Shown piece after piece: positions 1-7,513 of a stretch of 64,000 nucleotides of DNA (position 1 is its first letter; each line of letters opens with the position of its first letter). Both the position numbers and the translations under genes were made by a program. This DNA comes from Gillisia hiemivivida. Lineage in GTDB: Bacteria; Bacteroidota; Bacteroidia; Flavobacteriales; Flavobacteriaceae. Location: assembly GCF_007997295.1 (NCBI RefSeq), contig NZ_VORY01000005.1, forward strand, positions 1 to 64,000, read 5' to 3'. Below the pieces are notes generated by a model. It saw only the letters and a list, made by a program, of their open reading frames with translations, was not told the DNA's origin and did no database searches.

Positions 1-544
1 TTCCCTCTACCACGTCCCGTAGTGAGGCCTGTGTGTTTTTGGACACCTCTATCCATTTATAGGATTCTTTTTCTTCTATGGGCAGTTTACCGTACTGTCT
101 TTCATGCTTTGATTTGAACTCTAAGGGCCTGTTCCAAACTTTAATATCAGAATAGCCGTAGGGGGTACCAGTCACGGCATCCAAGACCAAACTTGGATGA
201 ATAAAGAATCCCAATCCTTGGGAGCCCTTTGCATTGGTAGTGCCCACAAAGCTATCTTTATTGATCCTTTTACCATGGCTGCTTAAGTTGATTTCTGTGG
301 TATCTTGGATACAGACAACGAATCTGCCGGCACATGCCGTCCGGCAATTATGAATCAGATTTTCTATAATATCTTTTTCACTGACCCTGTCGTTCTGCAA
401 AAAACGGTAAACCGCTTTTGCCTCTGATTCATTCCTGCTAATCTGACGGATTGAATGGACGCTCTTACTGAATAAATCCGATAAAATCTTATTGCCTCTA
501 TAAACTAAACGTTTATCCTCTAGGTCTGTGAATCCCCTTTTCAT
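1..544 (-). CDS. IS4-type (Tn5-like) transposase, N-terminal part
   Basis: Reading leftward from the ATG at 542-544, an open frame of 181 codons runs off the window edge without a stop. It starts MKRGFTDLEDKRL and contains QDTTEINLSSHG (first Asp of a DDE catalytic core), then a glycine-rich stretch and KVWNRP. This order (short helical DNA-binding N-terminus, then a QDTTE block) is that of Tn5/IS4-group transposases, which cut and paste their own insertion sequence. The second Asp and the Glu lie outside the window, so activity cannot be judged. The family is fairly certain; the exact IS is not known. Confidence 0.85.
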   Translation of the reverse strand, partial: MKRGFTDLEDKRLVYRGNKILSDLFSKSVHSIRQISRNESEAKAVYRFLQNDRVSEKDIIENLIHNCRTACAGRFVVCIQDTTEINLSSHGKRINKDSFVGTTNAKGSQGLGFFIHPSLVLDAVTGTPYGYSDIKVWNRPLEFKSKHERQYGKLPIEEKESYKWIEVSKNTQASLRDVVEG

Positions 545-600
545 TTTATTAGCAAAACTATTATTAGTCAGCTAAAATATTAAAAAATTGTGTCCACACG
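1..600 (-). mobile_element. Right end of an IS4-type insertion sequence (partial)
   Basis: The transposase frame plus about 55 bases upstream of its start. The element seems to end around 590-603, because a dispersed repeat copy (R1) resumes abruptly at 604 and lacks its usual left half. This suggests the IS landed in, or deleted part of, that repeat. The other end and the target duplication are off the window, so the exact boundary is inferred. Confidence 0.55.
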
Positions 601-603
601 ATA

Positions 604-706
604 GGATGGTTCGGGAGGAAATTCTTTTAAAAATTCGAGGCAAGCCCGCCTGAATGAAATTCTTTTCGGGCAGGCCTCGGGGAATTGAACCCTCAATGAG
701 GGATTA
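604..706 (-). repeat. Dispersed repeat R, copy 1 (left-truncated)
   Basis: Carries the hairpin block GGTTCGGGAGG, the CGAGGC...GCCTCG stem and the terminal palindrome CCCTCAATGAGGG. Read on the minus strand it starts TTTAATCCCTC, and the TAA in that start is the stop codon of the small gene at 704-880. The half of the element that normally lies to the left is missing at the IS boundary. Confidence 0.85.
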
Positions 707-880
707 AACGAACATCGCCATTAAGCTACCACCAATAGCTCCAGAACTAACACCTGTAATAATTCCTAATACTGGAACACCAATTACATCTCCTAAAACA
801 TATCCTATGCATAATCCAAATATGCAGCCTATACACAAGCCAATAAAAATTCGAAGTTTATTCTTGTGAAACTTTTTCAT
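704..880 (-). CDS. Small glycine-rich membrane protein
   Basis: A 58-residue protein from the ATG at 878-880 (a TTG two codons upstream is also possible). A basic start (MKKFHKNKLR) is followed by two hydrophobic stretches rich in Gly, Ile and Val separated by a short polar turn (GDVIG), typical of a two-helix membrane hairpin. No family is recognised. Its TAA stop lies in the end of repeat copy R1, so the repeat may have trimmed the reading frame. It belongs to the run of small membrane proteins in the first 7 kb. Confidence 0.55.
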   Translation of the reverse strand: MKKFHKNKLRIFIGLCIGCIFGLCIGYVLGDVIGVPVLGIITGVSSGAIGGSLMAMFV

Positions 881-1109
881 AATCAATTAAATAATATAAA
901 TAAAGGGGTTGGTTAAACCTTTAATTAATACTATTAGATCACTTAATAAATCTTAGGGAACAATTTATTCTTAGGGAGACCTCAAAATATTAAACAAAAG
1001 CGAATTCCATAAATTCATCTTTTAAAAAATAATCTCGAAGGAAGGGCATTCGTGAATGGAAATTTAAAATTAGTTTATTTATTTTGACAAAAAAAATACA
1101 TTTAATTAT

Positions 1110-1559
1110 TTAAAGAGTTTTACAAAAACAAACACTGCTTTTTACTTCTGCGTACTGGCCGTAATTTTTAGAGATCTCATATCCATTTTTAAGATATAGC
1201 CCGACAGCCTCTTTAAAAGTTGTTCCCGTTTCTAAGATACATTTTTTGTAACCTAGCTCCTTTGACCATTGCTCCAACTCGGCTAACATGTTACTCGCTA
1301 TCTTCTTTCCTCTTCCTTCGGGCAACACAAACATTCGTTTTATTTCTAGGGTCTCTTCATCATACTTCTTAAAAGCTCCACAACCAAGTGGTTCCTCACC
1401 ATCATAAGCAACAATTACATGATTTATAGTATCAATTTTATTGAATTGAGCAAAAAACGCATGCTCATCTCCATCTCTTATCACCAGTTCTTTATCGAGC
1501 ATTTTATTCAGGAAATTAAAGTCTACATTCTCTGAGTTGGTTCTTTTTAATTCTATCAT
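1110..1559 (-). CDS. GNAT family N-acetyltransferase
   Basis: 149 residues. Acetyl-CoA-dependent acetyltransferase fold: the pyrophosphate-binding motif V-L-P-E-G-R-G-K-K-I-A lies at about residues 78-88, followed by the helix NMLAELEQWSKELGY and the strand KKCILETG, then the late LYLKNGYE block that closes the fold. Substrate unknown; small single-domain enzymes like this acetylate amines, amino acids or antibiotics. It is monocistronic in appearance, with another GNAT of a different subgroup just upstream in the same direction. Confidence 0.85.
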   Translation of the reverse strand: MIELKRTNSENVDFNFLNKMLDKELVIRDGDEHAFFAQFNKIDTINHVIVAYDGEEPLGCGAFKKYDEETLEIKRMFVLPEGRGKKIASNMLAELEQWSKELGYKKCILETGTTFKEAVGLYLKNGYEISKNYGQYAEVKSSVCFCKTL

Positions 1560-1590
1560 AATTTGATCTTAAGCTCAAAAATACTTTTAT

Positions 1591-1725
1591 CTAATTCTCT
1601 TCCGGTAAATTTTCATCTTTAAAAATTTCTCCAGAGATATCATGCAAAATGCAAGGTATTTTACTAGGACTAGCCAAATTGGCCATTAGTAATACAAGCA
1701 TACATTTAAATAATAGCTTCTTCAT
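1591..1725 (-). CDS. Possible small secreted peptide overlapping a GNAT gene end
   Basis: A 44-residue frame from the ATG at 1723-1725 to TAG at 1591-1593. It begins MKKLLFKCMLVLLMANLA, a good signal-peptide-like segment, then SPSKIPCILHDISGE. It overlaps the last 20 bases of the GNAT gene at 1706-2248 in another frame, an arrangement seen with translationally coupled genes. No family recognised and it may be a chance frame. Confidence 0.3.
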   Translation of the reverse strand: MKKLLFKCMLVLLMANLASPSKIPCILHDISGEIFKDENLPEEN

Positions 1726-2248
1726 ACCAATTCGCTTTCCATTTATAAAGCAATAAGGGCTCCTTGCTATTTGGCAGGCTAATTTCTTCTAAATACTTAA
1801 AATCCAGTTTTTCGAGTAATTTTTGTAAACCCAGATTCATCCTATTTGTTATAGCACAAAGCCTTTCCAACTTAAACTCCAATAAAGCGATCTCTTTAAT
1901 TTTAAAAGCACTTTCAAACGCATAACCTAGCTTTTCATATTCAGGTAAAAATGCGAATCCTATATCTATACCTTCCACCCCTTCCCTATCATACAATCCG
2001 CAACAACCAATCTTTATATTATCAGATTTTCTTGATACTGTAAAATTACAATAGCCATTTTTCTTGATCACGGGTAATATATCATTGTTAATATAGGTTT
2101 CAGCATCTTGTATATTACTAATATTTCTATCTCCAATAAATTTGCTCCATTTTGGAGTATTCAATAATTCGAAAATAAAAGCAGAATCATCCAAAGTGGT
2201 TTGTCTGAGTACTAACCGCTCAGTTTGGTAGGTTAAGTCTCGATTCAT
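1706..2248 (-). CDS. GNAT acetyltransferase, RimJ/RimL type
   Basis: 180 residues. The opening TERLVLRQTTLDD is the hallmark first strand of the RimJ/RimL subgroup (Acetyltransf_3), followed by FLPEYEKLGYAFESA in the acetyl-CoA-binding region and GLQKLLEKLDF near the end. Such proteins acetylate protein N-termini, amino sugars or small metabolites; the substrate here cannot be told. It shares no close similarity with the GNAT at 1110-1559, so the pair is not a recent duplication. Confidence 0.85.
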   Translation of the reverse strand: MNRDLTYQTERLVLRQTTLDDSAFIFELLNTPKWSKFIGDRNISNIQDAETYINNDILPVIKKNGYCNFTVSRKSDNIKIGCCGLYDREGVEGIDIGFAFLPEYEKLGYAFESAFKIKEIALLEFKLERLCAITNRMNLGLQKLLEKLDFKYLEEISLPNSKEPLLLYKWKANWYEEAII

Positions 2249-2287
2249 ATAGATATTTTAATCAGCTAAAGATCGAAAATATATAGT

Positions 2288-3166
2288 TTAAATCACAACT
2301 TGTTTTTCTAAGACCTTTATATTCCAATTCGCAAGTTCTGCAGCGTTAGTATAGGTGCTATGTAAAAAAGCTAGTAACATTTTAGATAGATCTTCAGATT
2401 GTTGGACGTCTTTATAAGGCAAAATAAATTCTCCCATATCTTTAAAATAATAACCGCTCTTAGGTCTTATATGTGCGCTATTAAAACCTTTTGGTTCTGG
2501 ATATATATTATTATAGATAGCGGCAAATGGCAACATTTCATTTCCAGGCCAAATTCCGCTAGTGCTTACTTCATGAGAGTATGCTTTATGGTTATCCCCA
2601 TCTGGTAAATTAGGAATTCCTGCAGGATGTTTAGGGGTCTCCTTCCCAGAAAAACGGGAAACAGCTAGATCAAAACAGCGCCAAAAGAAATATACAGGAC
2701 TTGATTTTCCAATAAATTCTGCACGAAACTAATTAAAAACCTCGGGGCAGGCCCACGAGGTATGTCCCGATGGTTCGGGAGGAAAATACTTTTAAAAATT
2801 CGAGGCAAGCCCGCCTGAATGAAATTCTTTTCGGGCAGGCCTCGGGGAACCTGCCCAGCCGGTCAGGCGGGTTAAACCCTCAATGAGGGATTAAAAACCT
2901 CATCTACATTTAACAACACGGTATACCAATTAGAAGCATGTACAGAATGAGATTCGTTATGCTTTTCATCTTTATCGAATGGGATGGGATCTACCATTTT
3001 ATTAGGAGTCCTATTCATTTTCTCCTCGATCCCAAATTCCTTCAAAAATTCTGCTACATTTTTCCAACAATTAACAACGGACATATTCTTTAAACTGAAA
3101 GACCTATTTTCTCCTTTACTTGTTACAAAAGTCGCCAGTTTTATGGATATAATAAAAAACTAGAAA
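2288..3166 (-). pseudogene. DUF5996 family protein, broken by a repeat insertion
   Basis: Two pieces of one gene lie on the minus strand. The piece from about 3166 to 2895 encodes ...TFVTSKGENRSFSLKNMSVV...FGIEEK...NWYTVLLNVDEVFN. The piece from about 2730 to 2288 continues FRAEFIGKSSPVYFFWRCFD...HEVSTSGIWPGNE and ends KVLEKQVVI. In DUF5996 proteins VDxVF is directly followed by xFRAxFIGK, so the 164 bp between the pieces (repeat R2) is an insertion. In-frame TAG codons occur at the downstream junction and near 3160, and the N-terminal third is absent: another repeat copy (R3) sits where it should be. The function of the family is not established. The gene is almost certainly dead. Confidence 0.8.
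2731..2894 (-). repeat. Dispersed repeat R, copy 2 (inside DUF5996 gene)
   Basis: The longest copy. It has all four hairpin blocks (CCTCGGGG...CCACGAGG; CCCGATGGTTCGGG; CGAGGC...GCCTCG; CCCTCAATGAGGG) plus an extra CCTGCCCAGCCGGTCAGGCGGG palindrome before the last block. It interrupts the DUF5996 frame between the Asn of VDEVFN and FRAEF, and adds NPSLRV and a stop to the first piece. Both junctions carry GAGGTTTTTAAT on the minus strand, which could include a target duplication. Confidence 0.9.
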
Positions 3167-3276
3167 TCAAGAACCTCGTGGCAGGCCCACGAGGTATGTC
3201 CCGATGGTTATGGAGGAAAATACTTTTAAAAATTCGGGGCAGGCCTTGGGGAATTAAACCCTCAATGAGGGATTAA
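3165..3276 (-). repeat. Dispersed repeat R, copy 3
   Basis: Starts AATCAAGAACCTCGTGG, which forms a perfect stem with CCCACGAGG ten bases on, and ends CCCTCAATGAGGGATTAA. It lies exactly where the DUF5996 remnant loses similarity, so it may mark the breakpoint that removed the gene's N-terminus. The central CGAGGC...GCCTCG stem is degraded here. Confidence 0.88.
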
Positions 3277-3572
3277 ATCAGTAAAAATTGAAATAATCGA
3301 GGATAAGAAACCTATTGAGTGATGTATTATCTACCTCTTAGCGTTTCTATTCTTTAGTCATCATAAATGCTGAAGAATAATTATAATAGTGTGAAACTGG
3401 GCAATTGTTTATAGCAATTCCTATGCATTGCCTTTTATAATCTGAAAAATCAAAAAAGGTTAAGGTGGCTGTTAATATTCGTTAAGCAGATAAATTATGT
3501 TTAAATTTTACTATAATTTTAATATAGAAAAAAATTAATGAACCCATAAAATACCGCACAGCGGAAAACGAT
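3277..3572. other. Intergenic, no gene seen
   Basis: Between repeat copy R3 and the hydrophilic protein gene. AT-rich, with no frame of note on either strand and no clear promoter box. It may hold the eroded remains of the DUF5996 5' end, but no recognisable residues survive. Confidence 0.4.
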
Positions 3573-3884
3573 ATGAAAGCAAAAGACAAAAACTCAGAAA
3601 AGAAAGAAAATTTAAAATACAATCCAGAAATTACCGAGCACGATAAGGACGTTCTTAACCAAGACAACATCCACGGCGATGGAGGCGATGACCAGGAATT
3701 GAAAGACAGAAAAAGAAAAGTAGATTTTGCTGGTGAAGATCTAGATGTTCCTGGACGTAATCGAGCAAAAAAAGGAAACGGACCCGGAGGTATTAATGAC
3801 GAGGAAAACAAACTCTTTAGCCAAGGTGGTGATTCTAAAGATAACTTAGAACGAGATGACGCTGCGAATCAAAAAAAGAAGTAA
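3573..3884 (+). CDS. Hydrophilic, disordered hypothetical protein
   Basis: 103 residues, with almost no hydrophobic core, no cysteine and many Lys, Asp, Glu, Asn and Gly. It begins MKAKDKNSEKKENLKYNPEI, has a central DVPGRNRAKKGNGPGG and ends in a lysine run. Composition suggests an intrinsically disordered, highly soluble protein of the kind induced by stress or desiccation, but this is inference from composition only. An antisense frame of similar length over it reads as low-complexity Ser/Phe/Leu and is taken as a shadow. Confidence 0.65.
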   Translation: MKAKDKNSEKKENLKYNPEITEHDKDVLNQDNIHGDGGDDQELKDRKRKVDFAGEDLDVPGRNRAKKGNGPGGINDEENKLFSQGGDSKDNLERDDAANQKKK

Positions 3885-4065
3885 TAGTTTAAAGAATTAT
3901 TTTTGATACTTCTCAAAAAGACATAAATCTATAGGAAATTACCAAAGCAGTAAAAAACCATTTCTGTTTTATCAATTGGAAACTCTTGTTGGAAATGAAT
4001 ATAGGAGATAAAACTAGACCAATTATAAAAATGATTTAAACTATTAAATGGATAACAAAGCTAGA

Positions 4066-4527
4066 TTAATTTATTTCAAGTTCTAATTGCTTGTTGTTTT
4101 CTAGTGATCTTTTATCCATTTCTGTACCAACAGCAAGACCTATTGCTAAGCCAATAGGAAGCCCTATTGCTATAGACGCTGTATTATCTAGGATTGCAGA
4201 GAGTATGATACCCAATGGAAGTCCAAATACAGACATTCCAAGAGCCGACCACAAATTGCGATAATAGTTCTTAGGTACGATCTCTAGATCGTTATGAAGT
4301 GTTTTTAAGACCTTCTTTTTAACCAGCCTAACATAGAAATTTAATTTAAGATCATGATCTGAAACAGCGTTTAGACGAAATATTTCCTCGTTTAATTCCA
4401 CGACTACTTCGGGAGGTAGCTCTCTATTTTGTAATTCTTGAACAAGTTGTTCAAGCGATGAATAATCCTTATTTAACGCCTCTTTCTTTTCAGAAAAACT
4501 GCGGATCTTTAAGCCTTCTAGTTCCAT
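4066..4527 (-). CDS. Hypothetical protein with C-terminal membrane hairpin
   Basis: 153 residues. The first 95 are charged and helical (EEIFRL, LVKKKVLKTLHNDLE), probably a cytoplasmic coiled or helical region. Residues about 97-135 contain two glycine-rich hydrophobic segments (GLPLGIILSAIL; SIAIGLPIGLAIGLAVG). The last 18 residues are charged. The Gly-spaced helices resemble the 58-residue protein at 704-880. No family recognised. Confidence 0.6.
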   Translation of the reverse strand: MELEGLKIRSFSEKKEALNKDYSSLEQLVQELQNRELPPEVVVELNEEIFRLNAVSDHDLKLNFYVRLVKKKVLKTLHNDLEIVPKNYYRNLWSALGMSVFGLPLGIILSAILDNTASIAIGLPIGLAIGLAVGTEMDKRSLENNKQLELEIN

Positions 4528-4775
4528 GCTCTAAAATTTTATCACTGTACTTGCAAATAAATTGTAGGGAACTTATTACTGCTTTAATTATATAAGACGT
4601 TAGTTTTAATTTTTGTTACTGCTAAATTCACACTTTTTGTGAAAAGAATTGAAATCTATTTCTAAATCATTGTGGATCTTAAAACTACAGCAAAAAAAAT
4701 TTGCCAGTTTATCCTTTTGGCGCGTAGGATTTACCATAAATACTTTTTCAAATAGAAGACATTTCGAAAGCTATG

Positions 4776-4804
4776 GGGAAGGGGAATTAAACCCTCAATA
4801 TGGG
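4776..4804 (-). repeat. Dispersed repeat R, copy 4 (short, degenerate)
   Basis: Only the terminal part survives: GGGGAATTAAACCCTCAATATGGG, with the palindrome damaged on one side. It starts one base past the stop codon of the membrane protein gene at 4805-5212; TAG of that gene occupies the same place as the TAA of intact copies. Confidence 0.65.
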
Positions 4805-5212
4805 CTATGCTTTTGCAACTTCTTTAATGTTCTTACTGATATAAAAGCTTAATAAATAATATGAGAATATCAAGATCAAGAACTCATAACTACTCTTCAT
4901 CTCGAACGAATCCCCTGAATAAAATATAGCCGATAAGGAGTCAAAAATTACTACAACTACTCCAAAACCCAAAGATTCAATTAATTTTTTAGCTCTTATT
5001 TTTTGTATTCGTGGAGTTTCAATTTTCTCTTTAGAAAAAACGAAAACAATTAATGATAGCAGTATGAAGTCTTTTAAAATCCAATTTAGTCTGATAACCT
5101 CTAGATTAATATAGTCTGCTATAGGATCAGAAAAAACGAGCCCAATAATTAAAAATAGCAGAATGGCGAGCACAATTTTTCTCAAAGAATTAGGCAATAG
5201 TTTTTCGTTCAT
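4805..5212 (-). CDS. Hypothetical multi-pass membrane protein
   Basis: 135 residues with four likely transmembrane segments: about 10-29 (IVLAILLFLIIGLVF), 43-59 (ILKDFILLSLIVFVF), 78-95 (FGVVVVIFDSLSAIF) and 105-125 (FLILIFSYYLLSFYI). The loop KEKIETPRIQKIRAKKL is strongly basic and should face the cytoplasm. No family recognised. The gene ends next to a degenerate repeat copy (R4). Confidence 0.6.
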   Translation of the reverse strand: MNEKLLPNSLRKIVLAILLFLIIGLVFSDPIADYINLEVIRLNWILKDFILLSLIVFVFSKEKIETPRIQKIRAKKLIESLGFGVVVVIFDSLSAIFYSGDSFEMKSSYEFLILIFSYYLLSFYISKNIKEVAKA

Positions 5213-5284
5213 TTTTTTGTTTTAAAATATGAGTTCTTTAGGATTTCTTATGCTAAGGATATTATTAAGTAAGAAATTTATCTA

Positions 5285-5461
5285 TTAATGGTTAAAGTAG
5301 TATAATGCTTCTCCCATGGCTTTGCCAAAAAAATAAATAGACCCAATACTAAATATCGAGGCATACATGCCTATAAATAATTTTCTAGCTCTTATTGATT
5401 TAGCATTTTTTATACTTGTATAAGCTGCAAATGCGAAGACAATGAAGAAAAAATAATTCAT
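5285..5461 (-). CDS. Small two-helix membrane protein (58 residues)
   Basis: Frame from ATG at 5459-5461 to TAA at 5285-5287. It begins MNYFFFIVFAFAAYTSIKNA, then a basic turn (KSIRARKLF) and a second helix GMYASIFSIGSIYFFGKAM. Membrane topology with a positive inner loop and an intact start and stop argue for a real gene, though it falls below common length cut-offs. No family recognised. It follows the 135-residue membrane protein in the same direction and belongs to the local cluster of small membrane proteins. Confidence 0.5.
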   Translation of the reverse strand: MNYFFFIVFAFAAYTSIKNAKSIRARKLFIGMYASIFSIGSIYFFGKAMGEALYYFNH

Positions 5462-5877
5462 AATTATGTTTAATTATTATGAGAAAAACACCCGCTCTAT
5501 TGGTAAGTATTTACTGATATTGTTACAAAAATATCCATTTTTGTTTCATCTATTAATTTCTTTATTGGAGTCATTTCACATAAGGGTCTAACTTAATAAT
5601 AAGCACAAAGTCTAGAGGTGATTTACAATAGCCTATAGCCTATAATTAAATACTTGTTGATTCTTTGTTAGACTTAGAACTTATTTTGCCTATTAAATTG
5701 ATAAAAAAGATAGCTCTTCTAATATCCTTGAAGTTTATAATCTGGTTGACTTCTTTTTATGTTCACTTTATCCTCCTAGAATATGAGATCCAATTGGGGT
5801 ATTTTAAAAACTCAAACACTAGAATACAAAACACTTTAAATTAAAATAATAGCGGAAAATTTAGATAATCAAGATAA
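5462..5877. other. Intergenic with a decayed gene fragment
   Basis: No intact gene. Minus-strand bases about 5690-5800 translate with stops as YSRRIK-KEVNQIINFKDI, clearly related to YSRRIRKSLKEVSQIIRF of the frame at 7183-7377. The two stretches also align at DNA level (TATAATCTGG.TGACTTCTTTT). This is the eroded end of a duplicated small gene. Confidence 0.5.
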
Positions 5878-6321
5878 TTAAGCAGGTAATATCCCTAGTC
5901 CATCTATAATAAAAACAAATAGAAACATCATTATAAAAGTTAATACTAATCCAAGTATAGAAATCCATATTATCCGTCCCCATCCAAACTCTTCACCCCC
6001 AGATTCGAGATGAGCCTCCATTCCGGGACCTTGGTAGTATTTTGAAAATAGATATGCGCCCATGCTATAAGTAAGCGGAATTAATAAGGATGGGAAATTT
6101 TCAAACTTTGGAATGATCAGGGCTAAAGAAAATATCAAAATAGTTATCGGGATGGTATACGTCCAGGTGGCTTTTGCATTTTCAGGATCGTTTAAGGCTT
6201 TATAATTCTCTGCTATAAAATACCCGGCAATTAATGGCCCGCCCAAAAAGGAACCTACCCAAATGGCTCTTTCCTTATAGATCTTATCTGTTGGTGTGGT
6301 AGTTTCTTTTAGCTTATCCAT
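5878..6321 (-). CDS. Hypothetical membrane protein
   Basis: 147 residues, with about four hydrophobic segments: GSFLGGPLIAGYFIAEN near residue 28, TIPITILIFSLALIIP near 57, LLIPLTYSMGAYLF near 78 and a long last helix IIWISILGLVLTFIMMFLFVF. A short soluble stretch (PGMEAHLESGGEEFGW) precedes the last helix. The GGPLIAGYFIAENYKAL block suggests a conserved Bacteroidota membrane family, but I cannot name it. Same direction as its neighbours on both sides. Confidence 0.7.
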   Translation of the reverse strand: MDKLKETTTPTDKIYKERAIWVGSFLGGPLIAGYFIAENYKALNDPENAKATWTYTIPITILIFSLALIIPKFENFPSLLIPLTYSMGAYLFSKYYQGPGMEAHLESGGEEFGWGRIIWISILGLVLTFIMMFLFVFIIDGLGILPA

Positions 6322-6435
6322 GTACGTAATTGAAAAAATTGAAGCTAACCGAATAATGCTCCTATTAAAGCGAGACCGGCAAACTGTAAAGCCGGCAAAA
6401 ATAAGGAAAAATGATAGAAATCTATGCCAATAGCT

Positions 6436-6591
6436 TTAGCTAAACTTTTTAGATATTCCGGTAATTATAAGAACTCCGCCAGAGCCCATAAGGGCGCCTA
6501 TCCAAAATCCATGTGTGTCTTTATCTATAAGATAATGTGCTGCAATTCCTGCAAGGAGGGTTATAATGCCAATTACTAATAGCTTATTCAT
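6436..6591 (-). CDS. Small two-helix membrane protein (51 residues)
   Basis: Frame from ATG at 6589-6591 to TAA at 6436-6438: MNKLLVIGIITLLAGIAAHY, a polar linker LIDKDTHGFW, then IGALMGSGGVLIITGI and a basic end. A Gly-rich two-helix hairpin. Directly downstream, in the +1 frame, an open stretch continues with hydrophobic residues (FSLFLPALQFAGLALIGALFG, split here by the frame change), so the original gene may have been longer and lost its end through a frameshift. No family recognised. Confidence 0.5.
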   Translation of the reverse strand: MNKLLVIGIITLLAGIAAHYLIDKDTHGFWIGALMGSGGVLIITGISKKFS

Positions 6592-6635
6592 TTTGTGCTT
6601 GAGATTAAAAAATTGATCAAAAACTGCTTCCAGCT

Positions 6636-7037
6636 CTATGTGGACTTAAATTGTATCCTATAAAACACAAACAGAAAGAAGAGGAAAAAGATAAGATCAT
6701 TTATTCCATATACCGAATAGAACAATCCGGCAAATAGGTCTTTTTTATAAACCTTGCTCACATCATTATTTACGATCCACATAAGCCAAGCTATCACGTA
6801 GATCAACTTTTCCACTACAAATACGCCTACTACCCATTTAGCTTTACTATAATTAACAGCTAAAGCAATGTAAGCAAGACCCCAAACCATGATCATTAAT
6901 AATCCGAAATTAGACATTACTGCAGGGTCTGTCTCGGGAATAACCTCATTGGTAAAAAACCTTGATAGTACTAAAACTGGGATAATATTCATGAGACCCG
7001 CAGCTATAAATCCATTGCGTAATGTTTTATCAGTCAT
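6636..7037 (-). CDS. Hypothetical four-helix membrane protein
   Basis: 133 residues with four hydrophobic segments: GFIAAGLMNIIPVLVLS (9-25), FGLLMIMVWGLAYIALA (44-60), VVGVFVVEKLIYVIAWLMWI (69-88) and the C-terminal LIFFLFFLFVFY. It is the first gene of the leftward run 7037-6436 (this gene and the 51-residue protein, 44 bp apart). This looks like a conserved Bacteroidota membrane family with GLAYIALA and KLIYVIAWL; function unknown. Confidence 0.7.
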   Translation of the reverse strand: MTDKTLRNGFIAAGLMNIIPVLVLSRFFTNEVIPETDPAVMSNFGLLMIMVWGLAYIALAVNYSKAKWVVGVFVVEKLIYVIAWLMWIVNNDVSKVYKKDLFAGLFYSVYGINDLIFFLFFLFVFYRIQFKST

Positions 7038-7182
7038 AAATTCTACTACTTAAAATATAAATTTGCACTTATTCAATCTAAAAACTCCATCTAATAGGGA
7101 AAGATAAGCCGAAAATTTCCGCCGCCTCACACTTAATTAAGATTATATCTTGACTATTAGAATAATTAAAGTTAGAAAATTT

Positions 7183-7377
7183 CTAATTAATAATTTTCCT
7201 GAAACGTATAATCTGGCTGACTTCTTTTAATGATTTCCTTATCCTCCTTGAATATGTCTGAGACCCATTTTGGGATGATTTAGCTAATGCCGCTCCAATC
7301 TCACTCAAACTGTCTGCCAGTAAACTGGAGACATCCCTTTTCCAGACTAAAGCAAGAATAATCCCAACGGCTTTCAC
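7183..7377 (-). pseudogene. Short remnant of an unknown gene
   Basis: 64 codons reading MKAVGIILALVWKRDVSSLL...SQTYSRRIRKSLKEVSQIIRF. A more damaged relative of its end lies at about 5690-5800, so both appear to be leftovers of one duplicated gene. It could also be an intact small protein of unknown function; no domain is recognised. The region just beyond (7378-7513) shows no gene. Confidence 0.4.
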
Positions 7378-7513
7378 CTTATTATTTTGGCCAAATTACT
7401 TACAAGGTTTAGTCGTTGTTAGACGACCTTTCCGGAAAAACAAGGCAATATCCTAAAACCCATCAATATCTCATAGGTGAAGCGAGTCCCCACTGAACGA
7501 GTGATGAATACCT

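Noticed and set aside
3482-3811. Antisense frame over the hydrophilic protein gene
   Set aside because: Low-complexity Ser/Phe/Leu translation mirrors the Glu/Lys-rich sense frame; no signal of its own.
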